From Vanilla planifolia (Eukaryota; Streptophyta; Magnoliopsida; Asparagales; Orchidaceae), in NCBI GenBank assembly GCA_023846275.1, contig CM043870.1, positions 15,484,385 through 15,548,384 on the forward strand: a stretch of DNA of 64,000 bases. The letters run 5' to 3'. The notes beneath the pieces were generated by a model. That model searched no databases, was not told the DNA's origin, and saw only the letters and a program-made list of their open reading frames with translations. Positions 33,691 through 45,199 of the stretch are shown piece by piece. Every line of letters starts with the position of its first letter. The first letter of the stretch is position 1. The position numbers and the translations under genes are program-made.

Positions 33691-35449
33691 ATACAAGCAT
33701 TACTTATTAACTTCACGTGTTTATAAAATATATGAAAAGAGTTTAGAGAATATTTAGTTTACTTTATATTTCATCTTTGTAATCATATTGTTTGTTAACA
33801 TCAAAAGACGAAAGATTGTTTGATCTCATAAGCTCTAAAGACAACATATTATTTTGATAACAACAATCCATTGAAGTCTTTAGCTGTGATCTAACTTGTT
33901 TGCTTAGTATGTTACAAGTTATTCTAAAAAGTTGTAGACAAAGAGATTAGAAAACATATTATTTTGAATGCAAGAAGAAGATGGCCATCCACCTGGATGT
34001 TCAACATTTGAGTTGCTTCTCAAAGTGTAACATGTGTTAGGGCATGTATAAGAATTAGAAAGTGGGATTACAAAATTATCCAAGAGCTATGTACAAAAGT
34101 ACACATTCATATCAATTAGAAGCATAAGAAATAAATGGAAAATATCTAAAGGAAAAAGGAGAAGTGGTTTAGATAGTTCATATTAAGTTTGTGAAAAAGG
34201 AGTACAATCAATATAAGAATATGTTTTTGACAGTATTGACCATCTTGTTAAGACAACATAGTGTAAAACTGGTTCAATATGAACTAAATGTATAATAATG
34301 TTATTCACAATGTATGGAATATCTAGTATGTATCTAAGGGTCTAACGAAAGAATAGGATTTCAAGGCTTTGTACAAAATGATTCCTTAAAGGATTTTAGT
34401 GCACAGTATTATCCTTGTGTGGTACTTTTTGACTAAACAAGGCAGTGCACCTTAGTTTCAACTATTTAGTTATGATTTATTAAGCATATGTGCTATTGAT
34501 ATTACTTTAAGCCTTAATGAACTATACATTTAGCTTTTCAAAATATGAATAAGTAAATGCTTATCATTATTCCACACAATACTTTACATTTGAATGTGTA
34601 TTACAAAATTTTAAAATTAATTTTAATTTCAACTAGGTCTTGTATGGGCACAAACATAAGAAAATCATATGGTATAGTCATTTGCACAACACCTTTTTTT
34701 ATTTCTAATGAACTACACAATGTAGCTTTAAAGAAAATGATTCATATAGTACATTATTTTATTAATGCATTGTATGGTTAGTTCAAAACATGTATGTTAG
34801 CTCTGACATACTATATGTGTTGAGTGAAAAGATCATTAAGGCTACTCTAGTTAATGGATATTCCTATTTTGTCCATTACAAAAGCCATTGTATGCTTCCA
34901 AAAGTGACTCTAAGCATGTAAACACCATAAATAGTTGAAGAAAACAAAGAATTGCTTGTTGATGGTTTTAAAATTTCTAGCTAAAGTCACCATTGTTATG
35001 TCCTTTTGAGATCTATTATAGCAACTAATGTGAAAAATCCTTAAAAGAGACCTTATGCGAAGGAGATATGAAAGAGACATCAATTGAGATTTTTCAACAA
35101 TTGGAGAAATTAAAATTTGCATCATCTTTGCATATTGCACCACAAGGATATTTGTTGAAGTGTTAACTTTATTATTTGACCTATAATTTTGTGATTGTAT
35201 TGGGATATGTTGTAGGACAAGAATTATTAGATGATTCACATGACCTAGAACTAATGTCAGAATAGTATGTTGAGCTAGAAAATGATTTAGTTATTTAATG
35301 AGTGCATAAATAATGAGTGATTCATAGAATAATTACTAGGGCTTAGATAAGGGAGCTACAATAGGGCAAGAGAATAGGTAGAATATTTATTTTTGGATAG
35401 AACTTTTATTGTTATTTTTTTGCTTTAGTTTTATATTTTTGACTAATGT
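33691..35449. other. Unassigned AT-rich DNA
   Basis: No recognised domain. The longest frame (34910-35239, minus, 109 codons) is Ser/Ile/Leu-rich and does not resemble any family I know. It may be the reverse of decayed transposon sequence or chance. Confidence 0.35.
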
Positions 35450-36385
35450 AATACTCAATAAAAAGCTATAATTATTGGGACCCTTTATTCTTTCTTGAAG
35501 TATTTATAGTAATTGATAATTGGTTAGAAATTCTAAATTTTAGGTGTCTTATTTTTATAAAGATAAAGACTAGGAGAGTTTATCTTATCCTTGTATGCCT
35601 TATCTTCATAAAGATAAAGATCGAATGGATCTATCTTTTCTTTTCATGTTGATTTTACAAATTTCTTGAAATCCACGTAATTAGAGACTTTTGATGAATT
35701 CCAAATAAAGACCTGAAGAGCTCACTACCATGCTTAGAATAACAAAATTATACTTAAAAAAGTAAGGGTTATCTTGGCTTTCCATCCTTATTATTCTCAT
35801 GTTTCTACACGAATTCTTCTTCGTTCATCACATCCTCTATCAGAATATTTGTTCACTATAGAGTGAGCTTGTGGTTTGAACTTGTTCTTGTGTCATTAGA
35901 TCTCTTTGCCCAACTCTAGGCTATGGTTGTGTAGAGTATTTTGGGTTATGATTTAAGTAAAAAAACATTATATTGTCTAGTTATGGTTGAATCAATAAAA
36001 TCTTTGATTATTTTGTTGTGGTTAATCATCGAGAAATCTTGACAAGTAAATGGGTCTCACTACCATAACTATAGCAATAGAATGTTTTGTTTAGTTGTAC
36101 TCAAGTGAGTTATTTAGGGGTGGATGTAGTCTTAAGATTAAGTTAATCTAGAAAAAGTCTATTGTATCTCCCTTGATGTGTTTACTTTGTCTTACATGCC
36201 TTTAAACAACCTTAAGAAGTCCTAAATTTTGATTATTTTGTAACATTTAGAAAGTCTTCAAAAAATGCAGTGCAATATATTAGGGAAAGTTTTAAATTTT
36301 ATTCTTTTATTTATAAAAGAGACTTAAATTGTACATCATTAATGCAATTCCCTACTTATTGTGCTTCTTTCGGACACAACAAGTA
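35450..36385 (+). repeat. 5' LTR (3' part) of element D
   Basis: Plus-oriented copia-like LTR. 'ggggtggatgtag' at about 36117-36130 matches the 'gggggtggatgtaggcttgattttg' area of the solo LTR near 9380. The end has 'caattccctacttattgtgcttctttcgga' character, a worn version of the C-rich 'attcaccccctcttgtg' terminus. A possible TATA element is TATTTATAG at 35501-35509. The left edge is not defined. Confidence 0.5.
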
Positions 36386-37400
36386 AATGGAATTTGAATT
36401 AATAAATGCTTTAATGATTGGACTTACAAAAAAGTTCTATTAGTTGTGTTTAATGCTCAATCTATTACTTGATTTATTATGCTTTTGCCCTAGGTGATTA
36501 TCTCAATCTTCAAGTATTACATACTTGTAAACAGATCTATGATAATCTAGTTATCACATAAAATTCCTAGAAATAACTATGATTTGTGTTTTATTAAACA
36601 TGTTGAATGCATTTTTTTGATAAGTTAATGGATTTATAAATGTTGTAAATAATTTATAATCTCTTAAGAAAACTTTTAATAAATGTGATTTGGTTAGTAA
36701 GATCCTAAAAAGCTTTCCAAAGTAATGGGATTCAAGGGAAGCAATAATTATGGAGGAAAAGGATCTTAGCACAAACAACATTAATTGTTTGAAGTCATTG
36801 AAGAACTACAAGGAGTTTTAGAATGATGACTCCTTGATGACAAACAAGGGTGTTAAATAGAATGCAATGATAAGGAAGATCTTAGTTAAAAAAATCTTTT
36901 TTCATTTGAAATTAGTCCAATTAATGAAGAAACCTTGACAAAGATCAAGTAAGCAATTTAGAAGTTATAATGGTCAAACTCAAACCAAGAAAGAATCGAT
37001 GAAGATGGAAAAAGAGAAATTGATACACTATGGTTGCAAAAAGTCTGATCATATTGTAGCTCTCTATTCTTTGAAAGATGATAAAGTAAAAGAGAAAAAG
37101 AAGAAATAAATAATGTCCAAGTTTAGCACTTTAGATGAATATTCATTAAAAATTGAATCAAGTGATAAGGAGGCAAGTGTTTATCTTATGGTTGTAGAAG
37201 AAGAAAAGAAGATAACACCATAATTGGAATGGTATGTTAACCAAAGCTTCCTTGTAAGTGCTTTGAAGATGCAGTTGAAGATTTACTAACTAATTTTGAA
37301 AGTTATAAGAAATATTTATCTTTGAAAAGTGAATTTACATTGCTTGAATGAGTAATGCTAAAATGGAAATTGTCATGCATTATGCCTGAAATAAAGTAGG
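36386..37400 (+). pseudogene. Copia gag of element D
   Basis: The translation around 36680-36830 has 'VSKILKSFPK' and 'SLKNYKEF', aligning with the R-K-V-L-R-S-L-P and L-I-G-S-L-.-.-Y-E blocks of copia gag. At 37020-37080 follows HYGCKKSDHIVALYSLKDDKVK, a CCHC knuckle with the first Cys replaced by His and the last by Tyr. Then come a lysine run, 'IMSKFSTLDE' (the ATWS-like position), an acidic stretch and a 'LTNFESYKKYLSLKSEFTLLE' coiled-coil-like segment near 37290-37350. Frame breaks separate the blocks. No pol follows, and the element is truncated on its right. Confidence 0.62.
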
Positions 37401-38759
37401 TCACATTTTTAATTCTACACACTTATGAACTATGATATGCAATTATTGTAATTGTGTTAGTGACATTTCATATTTGTGTGCAATTAGATGATCCTTTAAA
37501 ATTAAAAAGTTAAAATTACAAATGGATCCCATGTGACATACCTTTTTATAATGCTAACTAATGTTACTTGTGCAAAACTTTTTGGGCTATCAAAATTTAG
37601 GAAGTGATTAATTTTGTAGGCACGTATCCATGTGGGGACTAATAGAGGCACTAGTTATTAGATAAGTCTGATCAATTGAAATTGGATAAGTTTGATAGAA
37701 TAACCATAATGTCCTTGGAGGAATTTGAAAATAAATTGAGAGATAGATTCATACGTGCATTTCTATAATTGGAAATGATTTTCAAAAAATATGTTGATGA
37801 TGAAGATTTTGATAAATATTTAGAGGAAGTTGGTGAAGAATATTTAAAGAGATTGCAATAGGGGATGATCAAGGTAGAAGCAAGAAAGTCAACTTTCCAT
37901 CACTAGAACCAAGAGATGGAGGACATGTAAAGTTGGAGATAATCCCAAGAAAATATTATAGGAATTGCAAAAATTAGTAGTGATCCAACCTCATTTATAT
38001 ATATAAGGTCTTATACGTAGATGGATTAAAATACAATTAATTTAGTATGAGTTATATTTAAGATAAAGGATATAATGTTATATTCGATCCATGTCATCTC
38101 TTAATGATATGACATAACTTTGTAAGAAGTTGTTTTGATAATTTTTATATAATTGGTCATAGTGATGATAATGATAATGATCTTTGCCTAAAGTCACAAT
38201 TAAAATTTGAAAATTATGGCATAGAAGATAATTGCTTTTTTAAATAAATAAACATTATTATTATTATTATTAATTACAAATAGTACAAGCTGATAGATCG
38301 ACATTGTATTATGGAGTGTCCACCATGCTTTCATTATATGTGATACATTGACAATGATAAATCACATTGTAGTATATGATTTAATTGCATGTGGGTTTGA
38401 TTCCTTCTATCCTCCAACCAATTCCTCATGTATGTACTGCTTGTTTATCAGACTTGCTTGATGATTTGGAGCAGGAAAAAATGTAGTAAAATAATCATGC
38501 CATATCTAATGGTGTTGACATATTTGTCCATTGCTAGTAGCATAGCCTTTTGCATATTTATGATGAAGCACAATAAGGAAGTCAGTAGAATAAAGATTTA
38601 GAGTGAGTTAAGGAACATGATGGTGATTGGCTAGAGATTAGGACAATGACTAGGAATGCATTTGAGGACAAGGAAGAAGTCCTTTTACGATGACAATCAA
38701 TATGATTGTTGAAAGAACTTTATTTAGCAATTAATTGTATAACTAATTCAGTAATAGGG
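37401..38759. other. Unassigned DNA with one acidic decayed coding stretch
   Basis: At 37682-37863 a plus frame, interrupted by one stop, reads as a strongly acidic and lysine-rich protein-like segment (for example KYVDDEDFDKYLEEVGEEYL). I do not recognise it. A short ATT trinucleotide run lies at about 38255-38275. Nothing else is seen. Confidence 0.35.
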
Positions 38760-38802
38760 ACCATGGAAGGGAGGTGGGGTTTCTTCTCTTAACTATTCTT
38801 TT

Positions 38803-39300
38803 GTGGAGGTTCTAGATAGCTCAAGCCAACGTGCACTAATTAAAATCAAGGCACAAATAGTCTTTAAGGGGGAGCTAAAAATGATTTTCAAAGAGGATGA
38901 AATTGGAAAAATGATAGTTGAGTTTCAATTCACTTTAACTAGGAAACTTTCTTATAGGAGGTTGTGTAACAAGTTAGATTTCAAGGTGAGGTCAGAATTA
39001 GCTCTCTAAATAGTAGACACATCCTTCTTAGATTTGATAAAGAATATAACTTCTCTCATTGCCAGTTCCATCGACCATGGAATGTTGGAGAATTTCAAAT
39101 GAGGGTATTTAAGTGACTTCTTAAATTTCATGTTAACACCAAACCATAACTTGATCTTAATTGGATCTCCTTTGAGTAACTACCAATACATTTATGTAAC
39201 AAGGTAGCACTATGCTCAATTAAATCTATGATTAGGAAACCTTTGAGAGTTGTTCTAGCCATTCTGAATTTGACTTAATCAAGTGTTACAAGCATTTGAT
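38803..39300 (+). pseudogene. LINE ORF1 remnant, DUF4283-like
   Basis: The open part 38803-39009 (68 codons) has EIGKMIVEFQFTLTRKLSYRR, aligning with the 'e..............LVGKFs..RP' start of DUF4283 domains found in plant LINE ORF1 and related retroelement proteins. After a stop, the 39080-39280 frame continues with 'MRVFK', 'NWISFE.LPIHLCN', 'LCSIKSMIRKPLRVV', matching the later 'W..F', 'WI.l..LP...' and 'Ia..iGkPL..D' blocks. No zinc knuckle was identified downstream. The protein would be an RNA-binding chaperone of the LINE ribonucleoprotein; this copy is broken. Confidence 0.6.
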
Positions 39301-40229
39301 TAAGGAGCTTCCTATATGCATATGCATGACTCAAAGGGGTAGAAAGTTGAATGAAAGTTTTCATTAGATGCAATATTATAACTGTCACTTAGATATTGAC
39401 ATTGCAGTAAATAAGGACATTCTAAACTTATTTGTAAACACAACTCAAAGAATTTAGAGTTTCAAATAGATTCAACCAATGGTAACAATTATTTTGCACA
39501 ACAAGACTAGAACAAGGAGGAGAATACTCATGTATATAATAAGAACAAAACACCAAGAATAATCGAGGCCAATTATTCAATCACAATGGCTTTTAATTGA
39601 TGCAATTATTGACATGTTAGTGCAATTAGACAAAGGGGAACACCCATTATGACAAGTAATACAAGAGAATGCCACGAGACAAACTTGTAGATGACAAAGA
39701 CATGCTAAACAATGATCTCCAAGTTCATGGAAGATCCTTGTTAGAATTAAAAACTACAACACAACATAAAATTTAACTCCTTTTAAATGTTTAGCTTCTA
39801 AATGATTTGGGGATGGAATTTCATGACAGAACTAAAATATTAGGTCTAATTCAATTGGAAACCAAATATTTTACTCTTGTCAAAACAAGAAGGCAAAAAT
39901 AAAGGCTAGAAATGATCATTGAGCAAGATAGTAATCCAAAAGGGAATTGTAGAAAAGCCATATCAACACAAAGTGTTGAAGCAAACATGACCAATGGGCA
40001 ACATGCTCATTTGGAGTGTTATGGGTTCTTTATAAATCTATTAACAAACTAAATAATTTATATGAAAATAAAAATAGTGTTGCTAGCTCTACTTGAACTT
40101 GTAACACAAGTGAACAAATTACAATGCCTTGCTTTAAATCTGGGGTATGATCAATATTCAAGTAACAAATAAAATAAAATCTAGATACCCTTTAAGAAAG
40201 ATATCCAATGTAATACAATTCATGAAGAT

Positions 40230-43200
40230 GACAAGCTAGTACATCTAGAGGTTGTCAAGTATGGTTAGCCTCAAATTGCTTGTTAATGTATGCTAAATTC
40301 TCAAAACATTAAGGCATGAGTTGTTGAGCAAGGTCACTAAATTATTGCTAATCAGAATGCATCATGGCTAATGAGAGGTGACATTAATGTTATAGCTTTA
40401 ATGGAAAAGCACAAGCGAGCTTCCCTTACTAAAATTGTAGTAATAAATTTGTTTAAGCACTACATTAGCCAATGTGGACTATCTAAGATTCTATTTATTG
40501 GGTCTCCATTCACTTGGGTAGGTAAAAAGGAGAAATAGGTTTAGAAACATTTTGATAAAGTATTGATAAACAAATAGTGGATGGATAGCAAGCCAAGTGT
40601 GATCATTGAACACTGTTGTATGACAAGATTCAACCATTCTCCTTAATGACTTCAACATTCAATTGAGTTTTTTCTTGTCCAAGGCAATTAAAATTCCAAA
40701 ATTTGTAGACCACATATCCTAGTTTTACAACTAGATTAAAAGCAATTTGATAATTCCTACTCACTCTACTGGTTTGCAAGCACTAGCTTTCTTGCTTAAA
40801 AGACAAAAGGATTGACTAAAACAACATAATAAGAGTACTTTTGGAAGCAATTTTAAAAATATAAACAAAACTGATATCAATGTTGGGAATATTTCTAAAA
40901 GTAGCTTAGAAAAAGATAAAATAAGATTGAGTCATAGCTAATGAGTATTTTGTAGAAGAGTTGAACAAAGAAGAAACCTTTTAGCATTAAAAAGCAATGT
41001 CTAAATGGTTAATTAGTTGTAGAAAAAATGAATGTTTTCATGCCCTTGTAAAAGACAAATAAAACTCTCCACATCTTTAAGATTATAAAGAAAGATGATA
41101 AGGTCTTAGGTCATAAGTAGTTACAATGTGCTATTGTACTATACTTTAGAGTATATTTAGCAAAAAAAGAGACTTTTGTTCATAAGAAAGACCTAAATTA
41201 TATCCCTCAACTTATTTCTCTAAAGGACAATAAATTTCTTATACAGGATGTGGAAGCAAAGGAAATTGTCTATGTGGTATTTAAATTGGACAAACATAGT
41301 GCAATGTGTATGGATAAAGTTTTATGGTGTGTTTTCACCACCCACTAGAATATTATTACTTTAGATGCTAAGAATGCATCACAAAATTTTAGGGAAGGTG
41401 GTGTTATACCTAACGAATTGCTAACTCTGATACTGTTCTCATTCCAAAAACTTGCAATCTAGTTACCTTTCTAGGCTTCAAGCTTATTTTTATTCCCAAG
41501 TTTTTTTGAATGAATTCTATGTAAGCTTTTTTAAAAAAGATGACAACACCTATGAAAAATTATTTCACTAGAGTATGTTGGTTTTATTAAAGGAAGGGAT
41601 ATATCTGACAATATTTTGATTGCTCAAGAGTATTGGTTTTAGTGAACAAGAAATTAGAACAAGAAATTATCTAGTAAAATTGGAAATTAAAATGAATTTG
41701 AAACTATTTCATGGGACTTTTTTTTAAAATTCTACACAAATTTAATTTTTTAGCAAAGTTCAACATTTTGATAAGGAATCATATCAATAGTTCATTGTTA
41801 TCCATTATAGTTAATTGCTATCCCTATTCATAATTTCAATCACAAAGGAGAATATTTTAAGGCATCATTATTTCTCTACTACTCTTCATCATTGTGATGA
41901 TATTATTCTTTAGAAGTTTAAATATGAATTTCCACAATATGATAGTATTTCATATGCTACAATAAGGTGCACATGACTTATTAGACATCTTATTCTTGCA
42001 GATGACATTATAATTTTAGTAAAGGCAATTTAAGGTCATTAAATAGTATTCAAAAGTAATCCTTGGGCTTGCTATTGAATAAGAAAAAAAATATAAATTT
42101 TATGTTTCATCCAAGTAGGGGAATTGAGAACATTTTGGTTTCAAGCAAGGATCCATTCCAATAACTGACCTAGGATGCCCAATTAACTTCAAAAGAAAGA
42201 AAGCTTTATATTTCAAGAAATCTTAAAAAAATTAGAAAACAAAATAATTGGTTAGAAGAGAAAGCTACTATCATTGGTAGACAAATTAATACTAATTAAG
42301 CATGTACTTAAGTAAGTCCTTGCTTATACCTTTGCGTTCGTGCTTCCATTAAAGTAGATTATAATGAGGCATGAATTTGTAACAAATGCTTTCTTATGGG
42401 TGCTACTGAAAGTAATCACAAACACCACTAGATCAATTGGCAAAAAATAAGTGAAGTGTGAGAGAAGAACGAATTTGGCATAAGGAAGTTTAATGATATT
42501 TCTTTAGCCTATTTTGCTAAACAAAATTGGAAATTAATATTTGATCAGTAACTTTGGCTGAAATTCATTAAAGCCAAATATAAGAATAGGAAACACAAGA
42601 AAATCACATTCAATATATGAAGAAAATAGGAAAAGAAAGGGAGCTGGTCTCAATTGTTGTGCATAAATCTCCTTTAGACGGTAATGTTTATAGGATTTTA
42701 AATAAAGATGGCATATTGACCTAAAAATCAATCTACAATGCTATTAGGAGCATGGTTTTTGATAAGGCATCAAGGAAAATATTCTAGAATGAGTAGCAAC
42801 CTACCAAGCTTTTAATCCTTATTTAAGGAATATTTAACCATGAACTCTCCTTCTACACTCAACTAAAAAGATTGTGTTTTGAATGCTTCAAAGTGTCTCC
42901 ATTATTGTAATGAGGACACTTTAGATATTGCTTTCACTAAATGCTACAATACAAAACATCTTTGGCGTTTCTATGGTTAGGCCATAAACAAGATTGTTAA
43001 TGTACATCAAAGAATTACGTCCTTACTAAATCAATGATAACTTAGTTGAGAAGGAAATAATGGCCCTCATTTTGCTTTTAATATGCTACTATATATGCAA
43101 AGCTTGAAATAGGTATATGCTCTTTTGTTGATTCAAACATGGTAAATAGATCACGTTTTTCTACAACTTCACTTACAACCTTCTTTTCAATTCATGAAAT

Positions 43201-43620
43201 TTAAATATTATTAATGAACCTCATGGACACCACCCCTAATAGAAGTAATTAAAGTAAATGTCATGGATTATACAAAAAGAACAAAGAAAACATTTTAGTA
43301 ATCATTAATGAAAAGGATTCAATCTCCTTTCTTGGCAAGTTCAACTAAATTCAACATTGGAAGCTATTATTCTTGGCATTATAAAGTGTCTTTAATGGTT
43401 TTATTATCAATAATTCACTAAAGTGATCATTGATCTTAAATTCTTTATTCTGATTGAGATGATTTTATGTATTAAACCTCTACATTGGTATATGGTGTAG
43501 CTCCTCCAATAGGTTAAGAAAATGAAAATCAAAATGTGCTCAAATTACTTGGAATATCATTAAAAAGGAGGAAAATAAAGCTACAAGGGAACTTGCTAAA
43601 ATTGTATGCCAACAAGCTAG
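40230..43620 (+). pseudogene. LINE ORF2 remnant: endonuclease, RT, RNase H
   Basis: The endonuclease is marked by WLMRGDINVIAL (40362-40397; normally GGDFN), 'LFIGSPFTWVG' (about 40495) and 'HFDKVLINK.W' plus 'RFNHSP' (normally R-x-S-D-H). The RT shows FIKGRDISDNILIAQE at 41580-41630 (the GF..GR.I.DN motif) and LADDIIILVKA at 41995-42030, retaining the catalytic Asp pair of the FADD box. Near 43340-43620 'LEAIILGIIKCL' and 'KEENKATRELAKI' match the RNase H block E-A-...-A-L and the terminal R-E-G-N-.-.-A-D-.-L-A. Numerous frame breaks make the ORF nonfunctional although several catalytic residues survive. Confidence 0.72.
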
Positions 43621-44599
43621 TGAAGAATTTACCCTAATTGTTGAGTTTAAGGCTATCTTAATAATAGAGAAATTCGAAATTTTCTACATTGAAAGTTCAT
43701 GCAAGATGCTCATTCTAAGCATACAAGATGACTTGAATGATGATATTCAAAATTAATGATCAAGCTCAGTTGGCACTAGATTTGTCCAATGTTTTGGTGG
43801 GCAATACACTATATATTTTTTCAATTCTAAGTATCTCATTAGTATTCTCTACTTACAAATTACAAGTCATATTTTTTACATTGCCACTTCACTAGGTATT
43901 GCTCTTTTTTACGAGTCATTAGATGAGGTTCACCCAATTCTCCCTAGTATGCTCACTAAAAGTTTCTATTTCCTCGCATGTTCAATGTAACTTATGATGT
44001 CCTTAATTGATGTTGGTTGAAGGAGCAAAGAAGCTAGAACTCTATTGTTCTTCTTTGTGTATGATCAAAATTGGATGATTCTCTTAATCATTCATCAATT
44101 ATATGCATTTGGCATTATGCAAAAACTCACTCTTTTTGTTGGTATTTCATAGTACATCAGACTTATACATTATGCCAAAACATTTTGCATATCCACATAC
44201 TTGTATGATGTTAGCTTCTTCTCAATCAACATTGGTACGAGCCACCCCTATTGAGCACATCATGCTCCCCTGTCCAACAAAAGCGAAGTACACATGATTA
44301 TTCTTTATTTATTTGAGTGCCTTTTTTGATACAGATGATATCTTCATTATCCTCCAACAATGGCATATTAGCATTGTTCACATAAATTTCTTATTGGATT
44401 AAAATAATTCCATGCTACTTTTTGCTTCAAGGATGTACATGGAACTAAGTACATTAAACCTTCTTGTACTTGTACATTGTAGGTAGTTTTCTTAATTGTT
44501 ATAGTATGTCATCATCACAGTCTAGCTTGGCATGCTGATGTGAGCAATGGTCATTTGTCTTGTGCATTTTAAAATGTAGTCCTTATATATTATTTTATC

Positions 44600-44613
44600 A
44601 AAAGAAAAAAAAA
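44600..44613 (+). other. A-rich tail of the LINE
   Basis: AAAAGAAAAAAAAA directly after TTTTATC, the usual 3' terminus of plant L1 LINEs. Confidence 0.65.
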
Positions 44614-45199
44614 TAGTACTAGCTACATATCATAGCAATGCAAGATGTCTATCGACTCAGCTCGAGGATGTAACAAAATGAATAATACCTTAGCATCAAC
44701 ATCCTAAGTCAAAAAGAGAGTGCAATCATCTAAAGAAGACTATTGATCTACTAGATATATGAGATTGGATAAGTTTGATATTTTGAGAAGATCAAACATC
44801 CTAATTTTATCGAGGTAAATATACACAGTGCCAACCTAGCTTTTTATAGCTACTTTGTTTCACTAAGAATGCTACAACTTCCATCTTAATTTACTAAATA
44901 GTATCGACAATTTTCTAATGTGGTCGTACACTCCCTTGGATCATTTTAATTAATGCAATACATCAAAGATCAATGTCTACTATAGTGTCCCTAGCACTAT
45001 TACACTATTCCAAGCCTTTTCTAATAGCTTTAATTCAAGCCTCCTTAAAGTACAATTATTATAAAAAATAAAGGAGCGAATTACATTACCTTCATGTATT
45101 GAATAATACCACTCACCTTAGATCTTTCTTTCTTGAAGCTTCCATATATATTTAGTTTCACTATGTTAGTAAGTGAAAAACTCCAATAGAAAACTTTGC
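44614..45199. other. Unassigned AT-rich DNA between two LINEs
   Basis: No coding motif, LTR terminus or repeat recognised. Confidence 0.4.

Larger units (their letters stand above)
38760..44613 (+). mobile_element. Nearly full-length decayed L1-type LINE
   Basis: Order along the plus strand: an ORF1 with a DUF4283-like domain (38803-39300), ORF2 endonuclease (about 40230-40640), reverse transcriptase (about 41200-42120), the post-RT region with a 'GIRKFNDISLAYFAKQNWKL' motif near 42470-42540, zinc-like RVT segment near 42870-42960, an RNase H (43340-43620), and a 3' UTR ending ATTTTATCAAAAGAAAAAAAA at 44593-44613. This is the complete architecture of plant L1 elements carrying an RNase H. 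Stops and frameshifts are frequent, so it is an old copy. The 5' end is approximate and no target duplication was confirmed. Confidence 0.75.

Noticed and set aside
34910..35239. 109-codon minus frame
   Set aside because: Length is notable, but there is no recognisable domain, it is rich in codons from AT-rich DNA, and there is no supporting context such as splice sites or a promoter.
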